Assembly: GCA_944470555.2 (NCBI GenBank)
Contig: OX104128.1
Span: 61,821,257 to 61,885,256 of the forward strand
DNA length: 64,000 nt
Source: Heterobilharzia americana
Lineage: Eukaryota; Platyhelminthes; Trematoda; Strigeidida; Schistosomatidae
Reading direction: 5' to 3'
The first letter of the stretch is position 1. Every line of letters starts with the position of its first letter. Below, one piece after another: positions 1 to 12,450 of the stretch. The translations under genes were made by a program, and so were the position numbers. The notes under the pieces were generated by a model. That model saw only the letters and a program-made list of their open reading frames with translations. It did no database searches and was not told the origin of the DNA.

Positions 1-744
1 TCGAAAGCAGTAAATTACCCCGAAACCTTCAAACTGCATTTTATTTTGATCACTTAACATCTCAGTATTCGAAATTGTGCGAAAATATTCAAATTACCAC
101 TGACAGTTACCAAAAAGTGGTAAAATGCTCAGTTTTGCTCAAATTAGTAACGTATAAATAAAAACAGCAATATCACTGTCCCTCTTTGACCCAACTTGAG
201 TCGCACTCATGATATCTTTTAATCTTTAGTTATCTAGGTTACAACAGACCGTTATTACACAAACACGGTCTGATAGGAAGAGGCCTAAATCGAAATCAGC
301 ATTCTAAGTCATCTGCCTCTAGGGTAGAAGTTCTGGACTTCAACCTCGTTTCATGTTACTGTGTGGGCAGGAAATAACTTATTGGGCAATTTTGCTCTGC
401 AGTTGACCAATCAGAATAAGTATCCAACTTCTAACCTATGGCTTTATTTTCTGAGGAAAAACCGTACATAAACGATATGTATCTTGTAAACTAAAGTCGT
501 CTTCCTTTCAGTCACAGGCCGGTTTTTATCTTCTGATTTTCACAGCTCAGTGGAGTATCAAGTTCTGGGGAGAACAGTCGCTATTCGTACCTAGTCCAAG
601 TATCTCACTGCGTTAGCAGGGTTCTCGTTCCCGTATTATTATGTCAGTCACTTCCACCCGGTCACATCATGATTATAATCTCCTCGTCATAAGGCTAATA
701 TAACATGACTTTACAAAACTAAACTAACAAGAAGATACATTACA
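1..744. other. No recognisable gene or repeat
   Basis: AT-rich sequence without a convincing open frame or known element on either strand. Confidence 0.4.
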
Positions 745-776
745 TGATGATGATGATGATATCATCATCATCATCA
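745..776. repeat. Perfect 32-bp palindrome made of two trinucleotide tracts
   Basis: A (TGA)n-type tract runs directly into its own reverse complement (ATC)n, centred on GATATC at 758-763. The two 16-base arms pair without mismatch, so the site could form a hairpin or cruciform. Confidence 0.9.
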
Positions 777-982
777 GGAGAGAGTACAATACCTGGGGAT
801 TTTACTTTACATAGATAGAAAATGAGTATTTACGAAAAAAACAGCTTATGATACAACGGTGATAATCTTGTTCTCAAATTCATTATGTCTGGACTACTAT
901 ATTTGACACTAGTGCATATTTTCATCTCGTTGGTTTGAACACATGTCTTAGCCTGTGAACCCAACTTCTATTCTTATTAATA

Positions 983-1090
983 CTGGATGATGATGATTGA
1001 GATTGAAATGAAAATCTGAATCGCGGGAGGATTTGAACTAACGGCGTTCAGGTTACTGCGTCATCTACATTTGATGCAATGTCCTTGGAA
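983..1090 (-). repeat. tRNA-derived short element (tail type), degraded
   Basis: On the minus strand there is a box-B-like GTTCAAATCC followed by a tail reading CAGATTTTCATTTCAATC and then TCATCATCCAGTA. The same box B plus tail recurs at 18530-18660, 19180-19290, 28120-28240, 40495-40585, 42405-42480 and 52028-52108, which marks it as a tRNA-derived SINE family. The tRNA-like head is not folded as a functional tRNA. Confidence 0.55.
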
Positions 1091-1139
1091 TATCAAACAA
1101 TGTGTATTTTTTCAATCTTTACTCTCGTGGAAATAACTC

Positions 1140-1560
1140 AGCACCACACACACTTATTGAAAATGGCTTTTCTAATAAATACACAAACATATGATTACAA
1201 AAGTGGCAAAAAAAGATATTCCAACGGCTAACAAGAAACCACTTTACATTCAGCTACAATTTAGAGATGATGGGCTTGGCAGAATATTAAATCAGAGAGC
1301 TTTTAATGCTGTTAAAATACAAGTTATGTTCTCTACACACCCAGTGGTGACACTGAGACTGAAAGATGAATTCCCTAGACGGGTTACTTCCTGCTAAGTT
1401 TATCAGTTCAACTGTTTTTGTGGAGTCAGATACGTCAGTCGCTGCTCTAGAAATTTAATTTTCCGTGATCATGAACACATCCCAGCGTGGTTAAGTAAAG
1501 GTGTGGTAAAGACTATTATCAGCTCTATATTGGCACACTTGGTTGAAACGAAACCATAAG
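1140..1560 (+). pseudogene. Penelope-like element, C-terminal GIY-YIG fragment
   Basis: The frame from 1191 reads through 1394, meets one TAA at 1395-1397, and continues in the same frame to about 1557. After the stop comes VYQFNCFCGVRYVSRCSRN, then HEHIPAWLSKG and SILAHLVE. This is the layout of the GIY-YIG-type endonuclease region of Penelope-like elements: a VYQF(T/N)C-CG block, a (Y/V)(I/V)(G/S)R block, EH-P-WL, then HLVE. One nonsense codon therefore separates two otherwise collinear parts, so decay is light for a fragment this short. The reverse transcriptase is absent, which implies 5' truncation. The same lineage occurs at 12905-13260 and 59640-59830. Confidence 0.7.
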
Positions 1561-2026
1561 GTGGATATGACTGAGTCATTTTTCATTCTGTAACGGGTCC
1601 CCATCAACTTGCCATAAGGGGCCCAGTTCTGAATCCTTAAGACTGCAGAAACAGTCATAATCAGGATCAAACAACCGGAGGTATGTCTCCAAAAAATGTA
1701 ACTGTTGTCGTTACAACTACCGTGGCCTGATTCAGAACGCATAAATTCCTTCGCATCCTACACATAATTATCTAGTTTTCTAATTCCATATTGTAGATAT
1801 CCCTTCATCCATATAATCTGAAACAGTTTTAGCACATTGTCTTAATCTATTTTCTCCCTCAACATCAGTAACATTTATTCAAGCTAATACTCCCAAAACT
1901 ATCTTTCTTTGTTTATTGAATTAAACTTTCATAAATACCTTCCCATTGTTTTATTAAACTATCGCTTACCTACGCCGCATAATCATTAAGATAATCATTT
2001 ATCTTGTTAATATTATTATTAGTAGT
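1561..2026. other. Unassigned AT-rich stretch
   Basis: No recognisable coding or repeat signature. The 83-codon minus-strand frame at 1491-1742 overlaps the Penelope-like fragment and looks like a chance frame. Confidence 0.35.
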
Positions 2027-4180
2027 AGTATTTATTATTATTATTTTTCCCTTGAGTTCCTAGTGGAAAATAGACGTTCAGTAGCACGCCTTTACTGCAC
2101 TCTGTTCTCTGCAGTCTCTTAATCTGGCGCTACGACTGCCCACAAGTTTTCATTTCTTCTTCACATGATCTCCTCCATGTCACCCTCGGATGCCCAACTC
2201 GTCGTAACCCACTAGTGAAAGCCTGTCTTGCTTTACCGATCCTGCCTCTGATGTCCTCGTCTGTGTTGCCTGCAGTTGAAACAGTGCTGCCCAAATAGGT
2301 GAAGAAGGCTACTTCCTTTAAGTTTCTCCCGTTCATGGTGATTCGAGTTTGTTGTTGTTGTCGGAGTTGTTGGTGTGGTATCTTCATCATCTGTCTTCTC
2401 TATATTCACTTGAAGTCCCGTCTTCGCTGCCTCACGTCTTCTGTCAACTTGTTAGTTTTCGCCTTCAAGTTTGTGTAACATCAGACACAAGTCATCGGGA
2501 AATCCAAATCTTCTTTCAGGGTCTTTTCATCGGTCCAGCCAGCGTATCCCCCTCTTCTCACAGCTCCTCACTGTTTGTTGCATTATCCAGTCTACCACAA
2601 TCAGGAAGATCGTGGGTGATAGTAGACAGCCTTGTTTCACTCCTGTCTTCACTGCACTTCACTTCACTGCAAAGGCATCACTGAGCTTCCCATTGTGAAT
2701 TACTTGGCATGTGGTATCTTCATATAGTTGTTGAATGAGGCTGATAAAGGTTTGTGGTATTCCGTAGTGTTGAAGCAACTGCCAAATTACTTGTCTGTCG
2801 ACGCTGTCAAAGGCCTTCTCAAAGTCGATGAAGTTGAGGTAGAGTTGAGTTGACTGCCATTCCATACTTTGCTCTATGATGATGCGTAGTGTAGCGTTGC
2901 AATTTGGTCCGCACATGATTTGTACTTCCTGAATCCAGCCAGCCAGCCTGTTCGGGTCGTAGTTTTGAATCCAGTGCATCCTTTAGTCTCTCCAAATGAT
3001 GCGGCTTAATATGTTGCTTGCTCTGGGTGGACAGGAGCATGATTCCACACCAGTTATTGCAAAGACTTAGGTCGCCCTGCTTCGGCAGTTTGACAAGGTA
3101 ACCCTTCTTCCAATCAATCAGCAGGTACCTTCACTTCCTTCCACACCTTCTGCAATAGTGGTGTGAGCATGTCCGCTGTTGTCTCTGCGTCTGCTCTCAG
3201 TGCTTGTGGTGGGATTCCATCTGGTCCTGCTGCTTTCCCACACTTCAGTAGCTTTATGACGTTCAGGACTTCGACTTTTGTTGGAGGATTTGTGTTCACT
3301 GGTAGTTCTGTGGCTGGGGTGCAGGTGGTATTTCTGGACGAGTTGCATGCAGGTGGTGTTCGATTCAAGAGCTTTTTGAAGTGGTCAGTCCATTGTTTCC
3401 TTTGTTTCTCTTCTTTCGTAATTAAATTTCCTTATTCATCTTTTATTGGCTTCATGTGTATTGATCTCTTCCCAGATAGTAAGTAACCTGGTTATTTGAT
3501 ACAATGTTGTCAGGTCTCTATCTCTCCTACCAGCAGCCTGTTCTGCTTCACTTGCCAGTGTGTCGTAGAAGTGTCCTTTGTCTTTGCGCTCACTCTTCTT
3601 AACTTCTTTGTCCAGTGTTTTATACATTGTACTCAGTTCTTCTTTCCATTGTTCATCCTTGCACTGCACTGTACTGGTTTATCTTCTGCTTCACCCTCCT
3701 CCTCTCCTCTATCAGCTTCCATGTGTCCATCGAGATCCATTCCTTATCTTCTTCCTTCCTAATACGCTTGGTTATGCAGGTTTCTTTCCACATAGCTTTC
3801 AAAGACTTCCAGTGCTCATCCACACAGGTTTCTTCAGAGATGTTGGTCGACATCTCCCATTTTGTCTTGATGGCTGACGTGGAGATGTCCTTTGTAGTTT
3901 TGTCCTTCAGTTTCTGTTCTGGTTGTTGAACCTGAACTGTGGTCTATCATCAACTTCATTGAAGGCTTTCAAACTGATTTGGAAGGTTCCTTGCACTAGA
4001 TAATGGTCTGAAGCTACATCTGCACCCCTTCTTGATCCCACCTTGTGTCCAGTAGGCTGCGTCTTCACTTTCTTGTGACTGAGATAAAGTCTATCTGATT
4101 TTTTTTGTGTCCATCTGGTGAAGTCCATGTAGCTTTGTGAATATATTATTATCATTATGTTTTTATTACTTAACAATCGA
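2027..4180 (-). mobile_element. RTE-like LINE, 5'-truncated and frameshifted
   Basis: Reading from 4180 down, pieces of one LINE polyprotein appear in order but in shifting frames. The end of an APE-type endonuclease comes first, with SDHYLV near 4000. A linker region lies at 3436-3853. Reverse transcriptase blocks follow: AAGPDGIPPQALRAD near 3200, IDFEKAFDSVDR near 2810, GVKQGCLLSPTIF near 2620, and a damaged active site at 2480-2515 where a base is missing before DDLCLM. The C-terminal domain at 2130-2320 holds FFTYLGSTVSTAG. The 3' end is a short ATT-rich tract (2027-2046), as in RTE elements. The 5' half of the endonuclease is missing. Many frame breaks mean it cannot encode a working enzyme. 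Confidence 0.88.
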
Positions 4181-6714
4181 TTCGGACATTACTGTTCACA
4201 CAAAACTTTCCTAAAGTAATCTCCGCAATTGTATAACATTATTAACAAACTCTGTAATGAAATCTCAATATTGTTGACACAATATAAGCATATAACTGTA
4301 AGACTTGAAGAAGAAGAAGAAACAGTTATCGAGAAGAATATTCTTGGTTCTCTGAAATCGCTTTTTAATTATAATGATAATTTTTATTGATAATTAAGAA
4401 ATCCTTACCTGCGTTTTGCAGGTATATCCCTTGCTTCTAAAATTGACAATTTCAATGAATTTTCCAAGTGATATTCATTTTCTAGGTTTGGTTTTGCAGT
4501 TCTCCGGAGACTAGAAAAAAAAGAAAGGAAGTGAAACTATAAAATAGTTTTCGAGAATATATGTCAGCTTTTACAGGTGAAAACATACTAACTAGTGGTT
4601 TGAATCAAATGTAGTACACCAAATACCACAACTATTATTATTACTACCACTACTTACATTTTCCACTATTATGTTTCTTTAATTCATGGTAATTATGTCT
4701 CAGAAATCACACCTTGTGATCAACCTCATCGATATTTGATCATATAAGTATCCAACTATGGTATGATAATACTTTATTAAGGATCTTTTTGCCGTTCATT
4801 TTATTGTCATAGTTTGCTGCTGCAATTCAGTAACCACTTGACGATTAGTATAACAGTTTGTGGACGATTCTTACTTTTAACAACGGCCATTTGCTAGCCA
4901 TTTTGCCTATAGTGTCAGAGATCATTTAGAGCTATGAGTGTAGTTATGTAGGTACTTTCCTATCAGTTATTGGGTCACACGTTTTAACTTATTCCATCCA
5001 CTTTTTCAGAGGATACCAAGTAGTATCATTAGTGCTGATACACAATGTGTAGCTAATAGCCCAATTTGTGTGGGGCTCGTATATTGAACAGTTTTGTAAT
5101 TCATCCAAAGCAATACATATCTGCCTAAAGTTCAAAGAATATCTCAGCATAAAAATTACATTTGTTATAGCAGTTCACACAATTAACGACTGCAACTTTG
5201 AGGAAACTAATGTTCCCTAAGAGATTCGAAAGCGCGTTACCAAAAGCTGCAGTTATGGGGAGACGTTACCACTGAAAATAAAGCATATACAGATGAAGAG
5301 AATGTATATCTTAGATATGTCTAAAACGTTGAGGGGTCTATTTCAATAATCCATCCACATCACTAATACCTATTTAGAGAAGGGGTATGTAAATTCTCTT
5401 TTCTTAGTCTACATGTAATAAGCCTACAGATTTTACTCAGCTTGGTCAACTATTAATGAGTTCATGGAGCAGTGGAAATATAACGATTTTATTTCGTGTA
5501 GATGTAAATGATTGAAAAGACAAGTGGGACCGTTATTATGCGATTAAAAACATCCTTTGCTTTATGTTGCAAGAACAGTGAGAATTGGAAAAGATGACGA
5601 TTTCAGCGGAAAAAAATTTCTCTTTGACGAACTGGTTATCAGTGTTTCTCAGTTGTGAGCAAGTAGTAGAAAGAACCGAACAGATGATGAGGAACAGCAA
5701 AATGAAATGAATCCACACCATCTTGCTAAGGCTGCCGTTCTCCCTTTATTTAAGTGAAGAATAATTCTTGTGTAAAGGTCGAAGTACATTGCGTAACGAA
5801 AGATATATATAAACAAATGATTAGAAAATGAGTTATAATTATGACAGGCGGGAATTTTCCAGAATGATCACTTCTATACGATGGCCATGGGAAAGTAGGT
5901 AGTTGAACGTAGCTTTTTTCAACGTGCCATGAAGTTTGATCTCTTGAACCTGAAATGCTTCAGTCATCCCGAATACATTAGCAGTACAAAACACTAGCGT
6001 GTGAAACATTTTATGAGCACTACCCAGCCTCGTTGATAAACAAAGAAGGGGAATGCATCTTCAGCTGTCTTTAACAGAGCACTTAGTAAACTCTGTACAC
6101 TTCGCTTCTTTGAATAAGTTTCTCAAAGTTTTGCACAGAGTATGACCAAACCATCCGAAGGAAGTAAGAATTAGTTATAAGGGCTTAGATGAAGCAAAGG
6201 TAATTCAAAAGTTCATACAGTCATTGTATCTTCTTTGATATGGCAATCATAAAGAAATGATCACTCTATATAATCTCATTATGACTTATTTATACTTTTT
6301 CTAATATTTTCTCGATATGTATATCCATATGTTACGTTACTTTCCTTTCATTAGGTAGTTTACTTCTGCATTCGCCTGCGAATTGTTTTGTAGTATTCTA
6401 TCCTTTCTATTATGTTTACGAAAATGTAGCTAAGAGAATGAGTTGACCAAGGAGGAAAAGTTTTCTTCATTGCAATAAGCCTCTTTTTCTTCTTGTGATC
6501 CAGTAGGTTTATCTTAGTATTGGGAACGCTTACATAGAGATTTACTCTGAGCTGACGGTGACCGAAATTCCAGTAAGATGCTGGTCACCTTCCTGTGAAC
6601 CTTGAAACATTATTTCCGAGCTATTTTTTCTTCGAACTTTCAATTTCTTCCAGCTCATTACTCCGTACCCCTCTGTATCTTGCTTATGTGTGTATTAATT
6701 AGAAGTCAAGCACT
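4181..6714. other. 2.5 kb without a recognised gene
   Basis: AT-rich. It contains a short (GAA)n tract at 4308-4322 and scattered stop-rich frames of at most about 60 codons. No motif, splice pair or repeat consensus could be supported. Confidence 0.4.
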
Positions 6715-6722
6715 ATTAAATC

Positions 6723-6865
6723 GGGCGACTTTAAAGGTCACTCCAGCAACAGTCGAAATGACCAATCAGACTTCTTCATTTCGGCTGGAAAGGTAGATGT
6801 TCATAAAATAAAGAAGTCTAATTGGTTATTTCAGTCGTTGTTATGGTGGCCTTTTAAAGTCACTC
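6723..6865. mobile_element. Palindromic MITE, copy 1, 143 bp with 8-bp TSD
   Basis: The element is nearly self-complementary. The left end GGGCGACTTTAAAGGTCAC pairs with the right end, whose reverse complement begins GAGTGACTTTAAAAGGCCAC, and complementarity continues inwards to a centre near TTTCATAAAATAAAG. It is flanked by perfect 8-bp direct repeats ATTAAATC at 6715-6722 and 6866-6873. No transposase is encoded. Eight-base duplications are typical of hAT and Merlin-type DNA transposons. Which superfamily drove it is not decided by the sequence. Confidence 0.88.
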
Positions 6866-6873
6866 ATTAAATC

Positions 6874-8839
6874 TGATTCTATGTGAATATGTTAATTTTA
6901 AAGGGATGCACCCACAGCATATATTTTTATCCCTAAAAAAAGTTTAGGAAACGAATCAAACACAAGTCGATACAAATATTTCTGTAATAGGCCAAGAGTC
7001 ACGCTTGTCGTAGGATGGCTTATGAAGCCACTTGGTTGCTTGGACCGAACACATTGCCTGAAAGCCAAAATTATGTTCATATTTAAGTCCATCATGAGAT
7101 AGTAATGAAGGTGATAAGATAACAGTTCATTATTGAAAAGGAACAGCATTGCAATAAAGGGTTACATGGATACGCTACCATGCTTAAATATTCTTCGACA
7201 GAATTCGGTTGGCGTAAGCATTAGTCAAAAATAAAAATCAGTCTCAGTTTAATAACTGACTTATGAATCACAAGTTTCAAAATAAATAATATTCAAATTG
7301 TGAGATTTGAACTTTTCGATTCACCAATGATGGAAGTCGGGAATTCCCAACATTAAGAAACTCAGCTGTAATCAGCAGTATGAACAACTACAGTTCATTT
7401 TTCCCAAGATTCATATTTTATTTGTCATAGGCACTGACAAAATATAAAGCCTGTTGCATGGGTTGAATGATGAACTGAGAATGTCTAGGATGCATTTCTC
7501 ATTCCTTAAATAGATATTATCGCTTCCAGACTGGTCTTTGGTGATATCTCGTTTAACGATAGGAAATGATAAGGTGGTTAAACACACCAAGTTACTGCAC
7601 AGCAGTTTGTTCTGTCCCACTTTATAGCTCTGAAATATGATTATAAAGTGTTAGAGATATAAAAAAGCTTTGTGTTGGCCGAAGTAGGGGCAGGCTGGAA
7701 GAAAGCTAAATATGACCAGACTAAATAAGATAATAAGCAATTAACTTTACGACTATTGGTTTGTCCATGCGCAGAAATGTAGAGCATATGGTCGAAGTCT
7801 ACAAGACAATGCAAATAAATGATTGGTAAGCGCAACTGATGAAGTTGAAAACCAGTAGCGGTTGCACAGATACATATTCACATCATTTTAATCCTATTCA
7901 GTAAATCATATTTACTTTTCGTTTTTGTTTCACAGCTTTCGGTCGTATTATTTAGTTGCGTTGACTTCTGTCTTATCGCTACGTTTCATGATATCCTAAT
8001 ACAAGATATGACGAATTGGACCGTAACAAAATCATACCAGTTACCAAGTAGATTTTGGCTAACTGAAAGTCCACTGCTGTTAGATGAATTATCACTTTTA
8101 ATGGTTATTTCAGAATTTGAAAATATGAGTCATTTGTTTCTAACCTAATAACAGAATAGTAGCAAGTTCTCTACAAGACATCATGGTTACATGGCGGCTA
8201 CCACTTGGAATGATGGTTGTTCAGTATTAGTGCGTATAAGGCGGATGAAAAAGTTATCCTACACTAGCTCTCTTTTCTCAAATGGTTTTTTTTAGTGATG
8301 GTAACGCAAGTTTAAAATGTTTTAAAGTTGAAGTTGTCGTTATTTTTATTTGTTTGTACAAGCAGTATAAAACGACTCACAACTGCACAAATATGTAATA
8401 TGGATCGACCTGCTTTTCCATATGTTTTATCACTTATTCATCAATGGGTGAACACACCAACTTGCAGTGTATTAAATGTGAGATAATATGACCTTAGTAG
8501 TCAATGTAGGTATTTATCTATGTGTATGCGTCTATGTAATATGTGCCATCATTCATCAGAGTTATCTAAAATTAGGTTACGCATTGAACTTGTATGTAAT
8601 GAACCGGTTTCTTCTACTGAGGAAGACCAATGGATAATGTGACCGACAAGCCACTGAAGCTGAATCACGGCAGTCATTCCACACAAACCTCTAACTAGAG
8701 TAATTACTCCGATGGTATATATGTGATAGACAGCGTTGAATAACTGGTTGTAGTATCTATATGGGAACGATGACCGGAATCGGAAAAAAAGACGATAATA
8801 TCCTGTTAGACTGACACAGAAAAAATGAAACGTCTTCCA
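6874..8839. other. 2 kb without a recognised gene
   Basis: Several minus-strand frames of 64-83 codons exist (for example 6898-7149 and 7411-7620), but none has a recognisable motif, and low-complexity AT content explains them. Confidence 0.4.
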
Positions 8840-9500
8840 AACAACTTGAGAAGAAATCTAAGTGTGTTTGGCATGGGTTCTGCAACTGTCCACGGTAAGA
8901 TGAAGCTTGACGATCAAATGGATTCGCCACTTTACTTACTTCAGGAGTTGCACCAGCTGGAGCGAGCTGGTTGATGAAATCGCAGCTTGGACATAAAACA
9001 CCTGTTTAGCGTTTATCAAACTAGTACCTCTCTGGCAGCGCCGAGATATATAACTACTTGTTAAGAAACGAGTATACTGTGTGACAGATCACTCTGTCCT
9101 GTCATACAGCTGTGAAACATGATTTCTAAAACAACAGGGTGTGAAGAAGTCACTAATTTTGAACACAAGTGTATTCATAACACTGCTCACGTTTTGATGG
9201 AATCACCATATGAGTAAATTTTCAAATGAGGCGAAGGGTACTTGGGACGATAGACAAGTCAGTCGGTAAGGTTGTGAACCTTCAGCGACTGAGGTAGTTT
9301 GGACCTTTGTTGCATACGTTGAGGGATCAAGATAACCAGAACAAGACGTGCATGAAGTCTCTGACTGTTGGTGTGAGCCATATATTTGTAGGCTGTCATG
9401 TACCCACCCGAGACCATACCAATTAGCAGTTGGGGAATCTTGATGAAACGGTTAAAAATCAGTCACAATGAGGCAAACGTTTCTACGCTCTAATGTTTTT
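8840..9500 (+). mobile_element. LINE C-terminal and 3' fragment, degraded
   Basis: Plus-strand translation shows scraps of the post-reverse-transcriptase tail of an RTE-like LINE. A VYCV.DHSVLSYSCET stretch at 9070-9120 corresponds to the VLLYGCETW-type block. Later come VVNLQRLR near 9270-9300 and KTCMKSLTVGVSH near 9345-9380, the same tail seen more clearly at 22842-23093 and 25565-25760. Frame changes and stops are frequent. The element is old. Confidence 0.6.
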
Positions 9501-10454
9501 AAAAGCTTAAGTATTTTCACCAACGGATATTCCTGAATTCGTTCTCCCATACTTCTTTGTCTACTTTGATATCACTTTTTCTGTTCATTAGTTCTTTATG
9601 TGCTACTTTAAAGTGTGGCAATTTGAAGCGATGCACTTGTATGCAAGATTCTATGTTGATTTTGTCCGGAAAAAAACCGAAATCAAAGCTGGATTAATAC
9701 AAGTAATCAGTGAAACTTTAGCGCTGATCAAGAAGTAAAGATCTCGAAGTGTTGTTTATATCATAGGACAGGAACAATGATCAGAATCAGTATTTTATCA
9801 AACTGAAATCAGATCCCCAATGTAACAGTACAACTTGAACAATGTGGTTTATTGTAATACCATTTTAGTTTATATATGTCACACAGTGAAATGGTATTGC
9901 TTACTGAATGACGTTTTTATAGGAATTTATTGTCCATAGCCATATGAAGATAACTATATAAATTTGAGGCATGATCTATACACTGTATAAGGTGTATTTT
10001 TACTTGTGTAATCCAGGGGTAGTTTATTACAACAAATAACAAAATAAACAAATATTTTGTATTATTCCTCGACATTTCGATCTCGCCAGGAAGATTATTT
10101 TCAAGAGTTTGAATCTGACATTAAGTTTTCAAGTTAATATTCAAGTTTTGGTACAGAAGGTGGTGACGTTTACAATCATCCAATTACAAAAATACAAATA
10201 TGGAGCAAGATGGATGTAATACAAGTGATCTATACAGTTCTAATTCTCTGTCTTTTTCATGACACATGGTAAATTCATAAGGAAGCAGAGGAAATTTGAG
10301 TTATATATCTCAAAGTTGTGTAATTACTTTCTGATGACTCTGGACAATAAACTGTGTCCGAAACGTTGGCTAGTAGCTAACACTGTCTCACTGTGCAATA
10401 TCTCTAATAGATGAGGACAGTTACTCAACGACGACATTGGATAGAAATCACGCT
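9501..10454. other. No gene; possible old repeat scraps
   Basis: The region 9830-9910 (ACCATTTTAG, then GTCACACAGTGAAA) resembles sequences at 50895-50945 and, inverted, at 51960-52020, so an unidentified dispersed repeat is present. Nothing else is recognised. Confidence 0.35.
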
Positions 10455-10700
10455 ATATTGCTGACTGACAGAAGTAGGAAATATGGACCATTGGATTCCG
10501 ACTCAGTGGCCAACTTAGTGATAACGTGCTGGCTGCGCAACCTGGAGGTCCTGGATTCGACCCCAGGCGGGATCGTGGGTGCGCACTGCATAAGAGTCCC
10601 ACACTAGGACGAAACAGCTGCTGAGTCCTCCTTAGTTTCCAATATTTATCCAACTCCTATCAGTCCATGATGAATTCCAACCTGAAATCAATTAATAAAT
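10455..10700 (+). mobile_element. Hammerhead-type short element (family 2), ribozyme core decayed
   Basis: A tRNA-like head carries the box B GGATTCGACCC near 10553. It is followed by GCGCACTG, a stretch equivalent to a hammerhead ribozyme with stem II TCCCACACTAGGAC and GAAA, then the conserved 3' part ending CAGTCCATGATGAATTCC. The 5' core box CTGANGA has become CATAAGA, so self-cleavage is not expected. Compare the better copies at 21815-21867 and 40395-40440. Confidence 0.7.
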
Positions 10701-11622
10701 CTCCACAAACCTCTAGATTGAATGAAAATAGAGTGTAACCCAGTCCTATTTACTAACTCATAGAACATATTGGAGTGGAAAACCAGATGAACACTGGCCA
10801 AAAACCGAAACCTTTTACGCAGCGTTTGCAAAATTGATATAGGGATTATTTTAGCTTACTTCTGTTTACTAGTTCTGCCATACAATTTAACAGGTCAAAA
10901 GTTAAACAAAATAGTATACAACGAAGGAAGTTATGGAAATAATCTTTGGTGACGAAGTAATATGATACGCACCTGACCGGGATTTGAAACACACTATATC
11001 ATGTACCAACTACAAACTTCACTATGGTGATAAAAATGTGTCTTGTTTGTAATAAACAACAACAGCAACTATCGTGATAACTATGACAACAACAAGGAAA
11101 ACAACATCGACAAGGACGTCAAAAGCAATAAAAACGACTACCGCTGCTACTACTACCAATACAATATGAAGATGATCGACCCATTCATTCATTCAACGTG
11201 TACATAGATGAGATGCATAATTTTCCCTGTGAAATCGTAACATTTATTACTGCTATCCAACAGACTATGGTATTTAACACTCACTCACTCACTGTCACTC
11301 ACAAATATGATTTGAATGCCTACAGGTGCGCGAAAGGATCTCACTATGATGGCATTCATGATGAAAATTCCTACCATAAATTTCGAATCCCTCAAAGATT
11401 TCTCGGTCTCTCGACTGAAAAAAATGAAACATATCAACTGAGAAACATAAAAAATCACCTGAAAATAGACATACAACTACAACTGTCTAATTGGTGTAGC
11501 TTTTTACCCTAGTTAAATGTTAACGTGTGCTTTAAAAAGGATTCTCATTCAAGAAATTTCCGTATAAGTATTTTTCTTCCATTTCGATGATCAATTTATC
11601 CAACAGAACAAATATTGACTTT
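10701..11622. other. No gene; AAC-rich tract
   Basis: An AAC/ACA-rich imperfect microsatellite lies at about 11048-11160. The 104-codon frame at 11198-11512 has a 63-codon competitor on the other strand and no recognisable motif, so I do not call it a gene. Confidence 0.4.
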
Positions 11623-11630
11623 GCATTTTC

Positions 11631-11772
11631 GAGTGACTTTAAAGGCCACCCTAGCAATAACTGAAATAGTCAATTAGACTTTCCTGCTTTATGAAAATCT
11701 GCCTTTCCAGCCGAAATGAAGAAGCCTGATCGGTCATTCCGACTGTCGCTAGGGTAGCTTTTAAAGTCGTCC
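11631..11772. mobile_element. Palindromic MITE, copy 2, 142 bp with near-perfect TSD
   Basis: Same family as 6723-6865. The ends are GAGTGACTTTAAAGGCCACC on the left and, reverse-complemented, GGACGACTTTAAAAGCTACC on the right. The flanks are GCATTTTC (11623-11630) and ACATTTTC (11773-11780), an 8-bp duplication with one later substitution. It shares with copy 1 the asymmetric centre CATTTCGGCTGGAAAGGCAGA on one strand. Confidence 0.88.
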
Positions 11773-11924
11773 ACATTTTCACCTAGTATATAATAAAACA
11801 AATGAGGTAATACTAAAATTAATATTCATCCCCGTATTATTTCATCAAACCAGAAGACGTGTCTTGACACAAAGATGCAAAAAAAGTAGAAAGATTCAAA
11901 ACTAAACCCCCAAACAAACCAACC

Positions 11925-12450
11925 TAAGTGAGGCAGACAGAATCATTATAGAACCTCGCACACAAGTGATATATCAGTTCAAGTTACCACAGTTTACAGT
12001 ATCATATAAACAGCAAGTGAATAAAAAAAGAGTGATATCAAATTAGACAAAGTTGTGTGACAGAATAAAAAATCTGAAGATTAAGGTTGGTGAAAATATT
12101 CAACCTTTAGAAAACGTCAGAAAGTGAATACATCTACTCCATTGTCACCAGTTTTAAGTCATGTCCACAAGAGTCCTCAATACTAATTCTTTTCGTTTTC
12201 AGGACCCTAGCCTGGCAGTTTCCATCTGCGCACACAGTCAGCGACTTCATCGACTAGTAGAACATCTTGGTCTGGTCATCCTGAACCCTCTTCTAATCTA
12301 ATCCCACTTCTCCTAGCATAGCACGTCGAGGTGGGCTATGGGTCAGCATATACAGTAAGTTCCTAAGTCATCTTAGTCGCTACAGGTCCACAACCTCATC
12401 AGTTGACTTGCTTGTCTTGTCCACATGACAGAAGAAAGTATTATTAGCGA
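11925..12450 (-). mobile_element. 3' end of an RTE-like LINE
   Basis: On the minus strand the tail reads DDQTKMFY, then SMKSLTVCADGNCQAR (12190-12290), matching the KTW..MKSLT..LSHVGRCRLPG block of the LINE tail seen at 22.8 kb. The CACACAAGTG and GAAAACGTCA blocks at 11930-12120 are shared with 28730-28920 and 49780-49980, so all three are 5'-truncated copies of one family in the same orientation. The 3' end abuts a CAGACAGA motif. Confidence 0.65.

Noticed and set aside
2349..3929. Plus-strand frames of 75-111 codons across 2349-3929
   Set aside because: They lie opposite the minus-strand LINE polyprotein and are rich in Ser/Leu/Phe, as expected for complement frames.
10030..10110. TCGACATTTCGATCTCGCCAGG block as a regulatory site
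   Set aside because: Similar text often occurs next to retroelement copies in schistosomes. There is no support here for a regulatory role, and the element could not be delimited.
11198..11512. 104-codon plus frame as a small gene
   Set aside because: It is next to an AAC-rich tract and a MITE, has no motif, a weak start context, and an open frame on the opposite strand over the same stretch.
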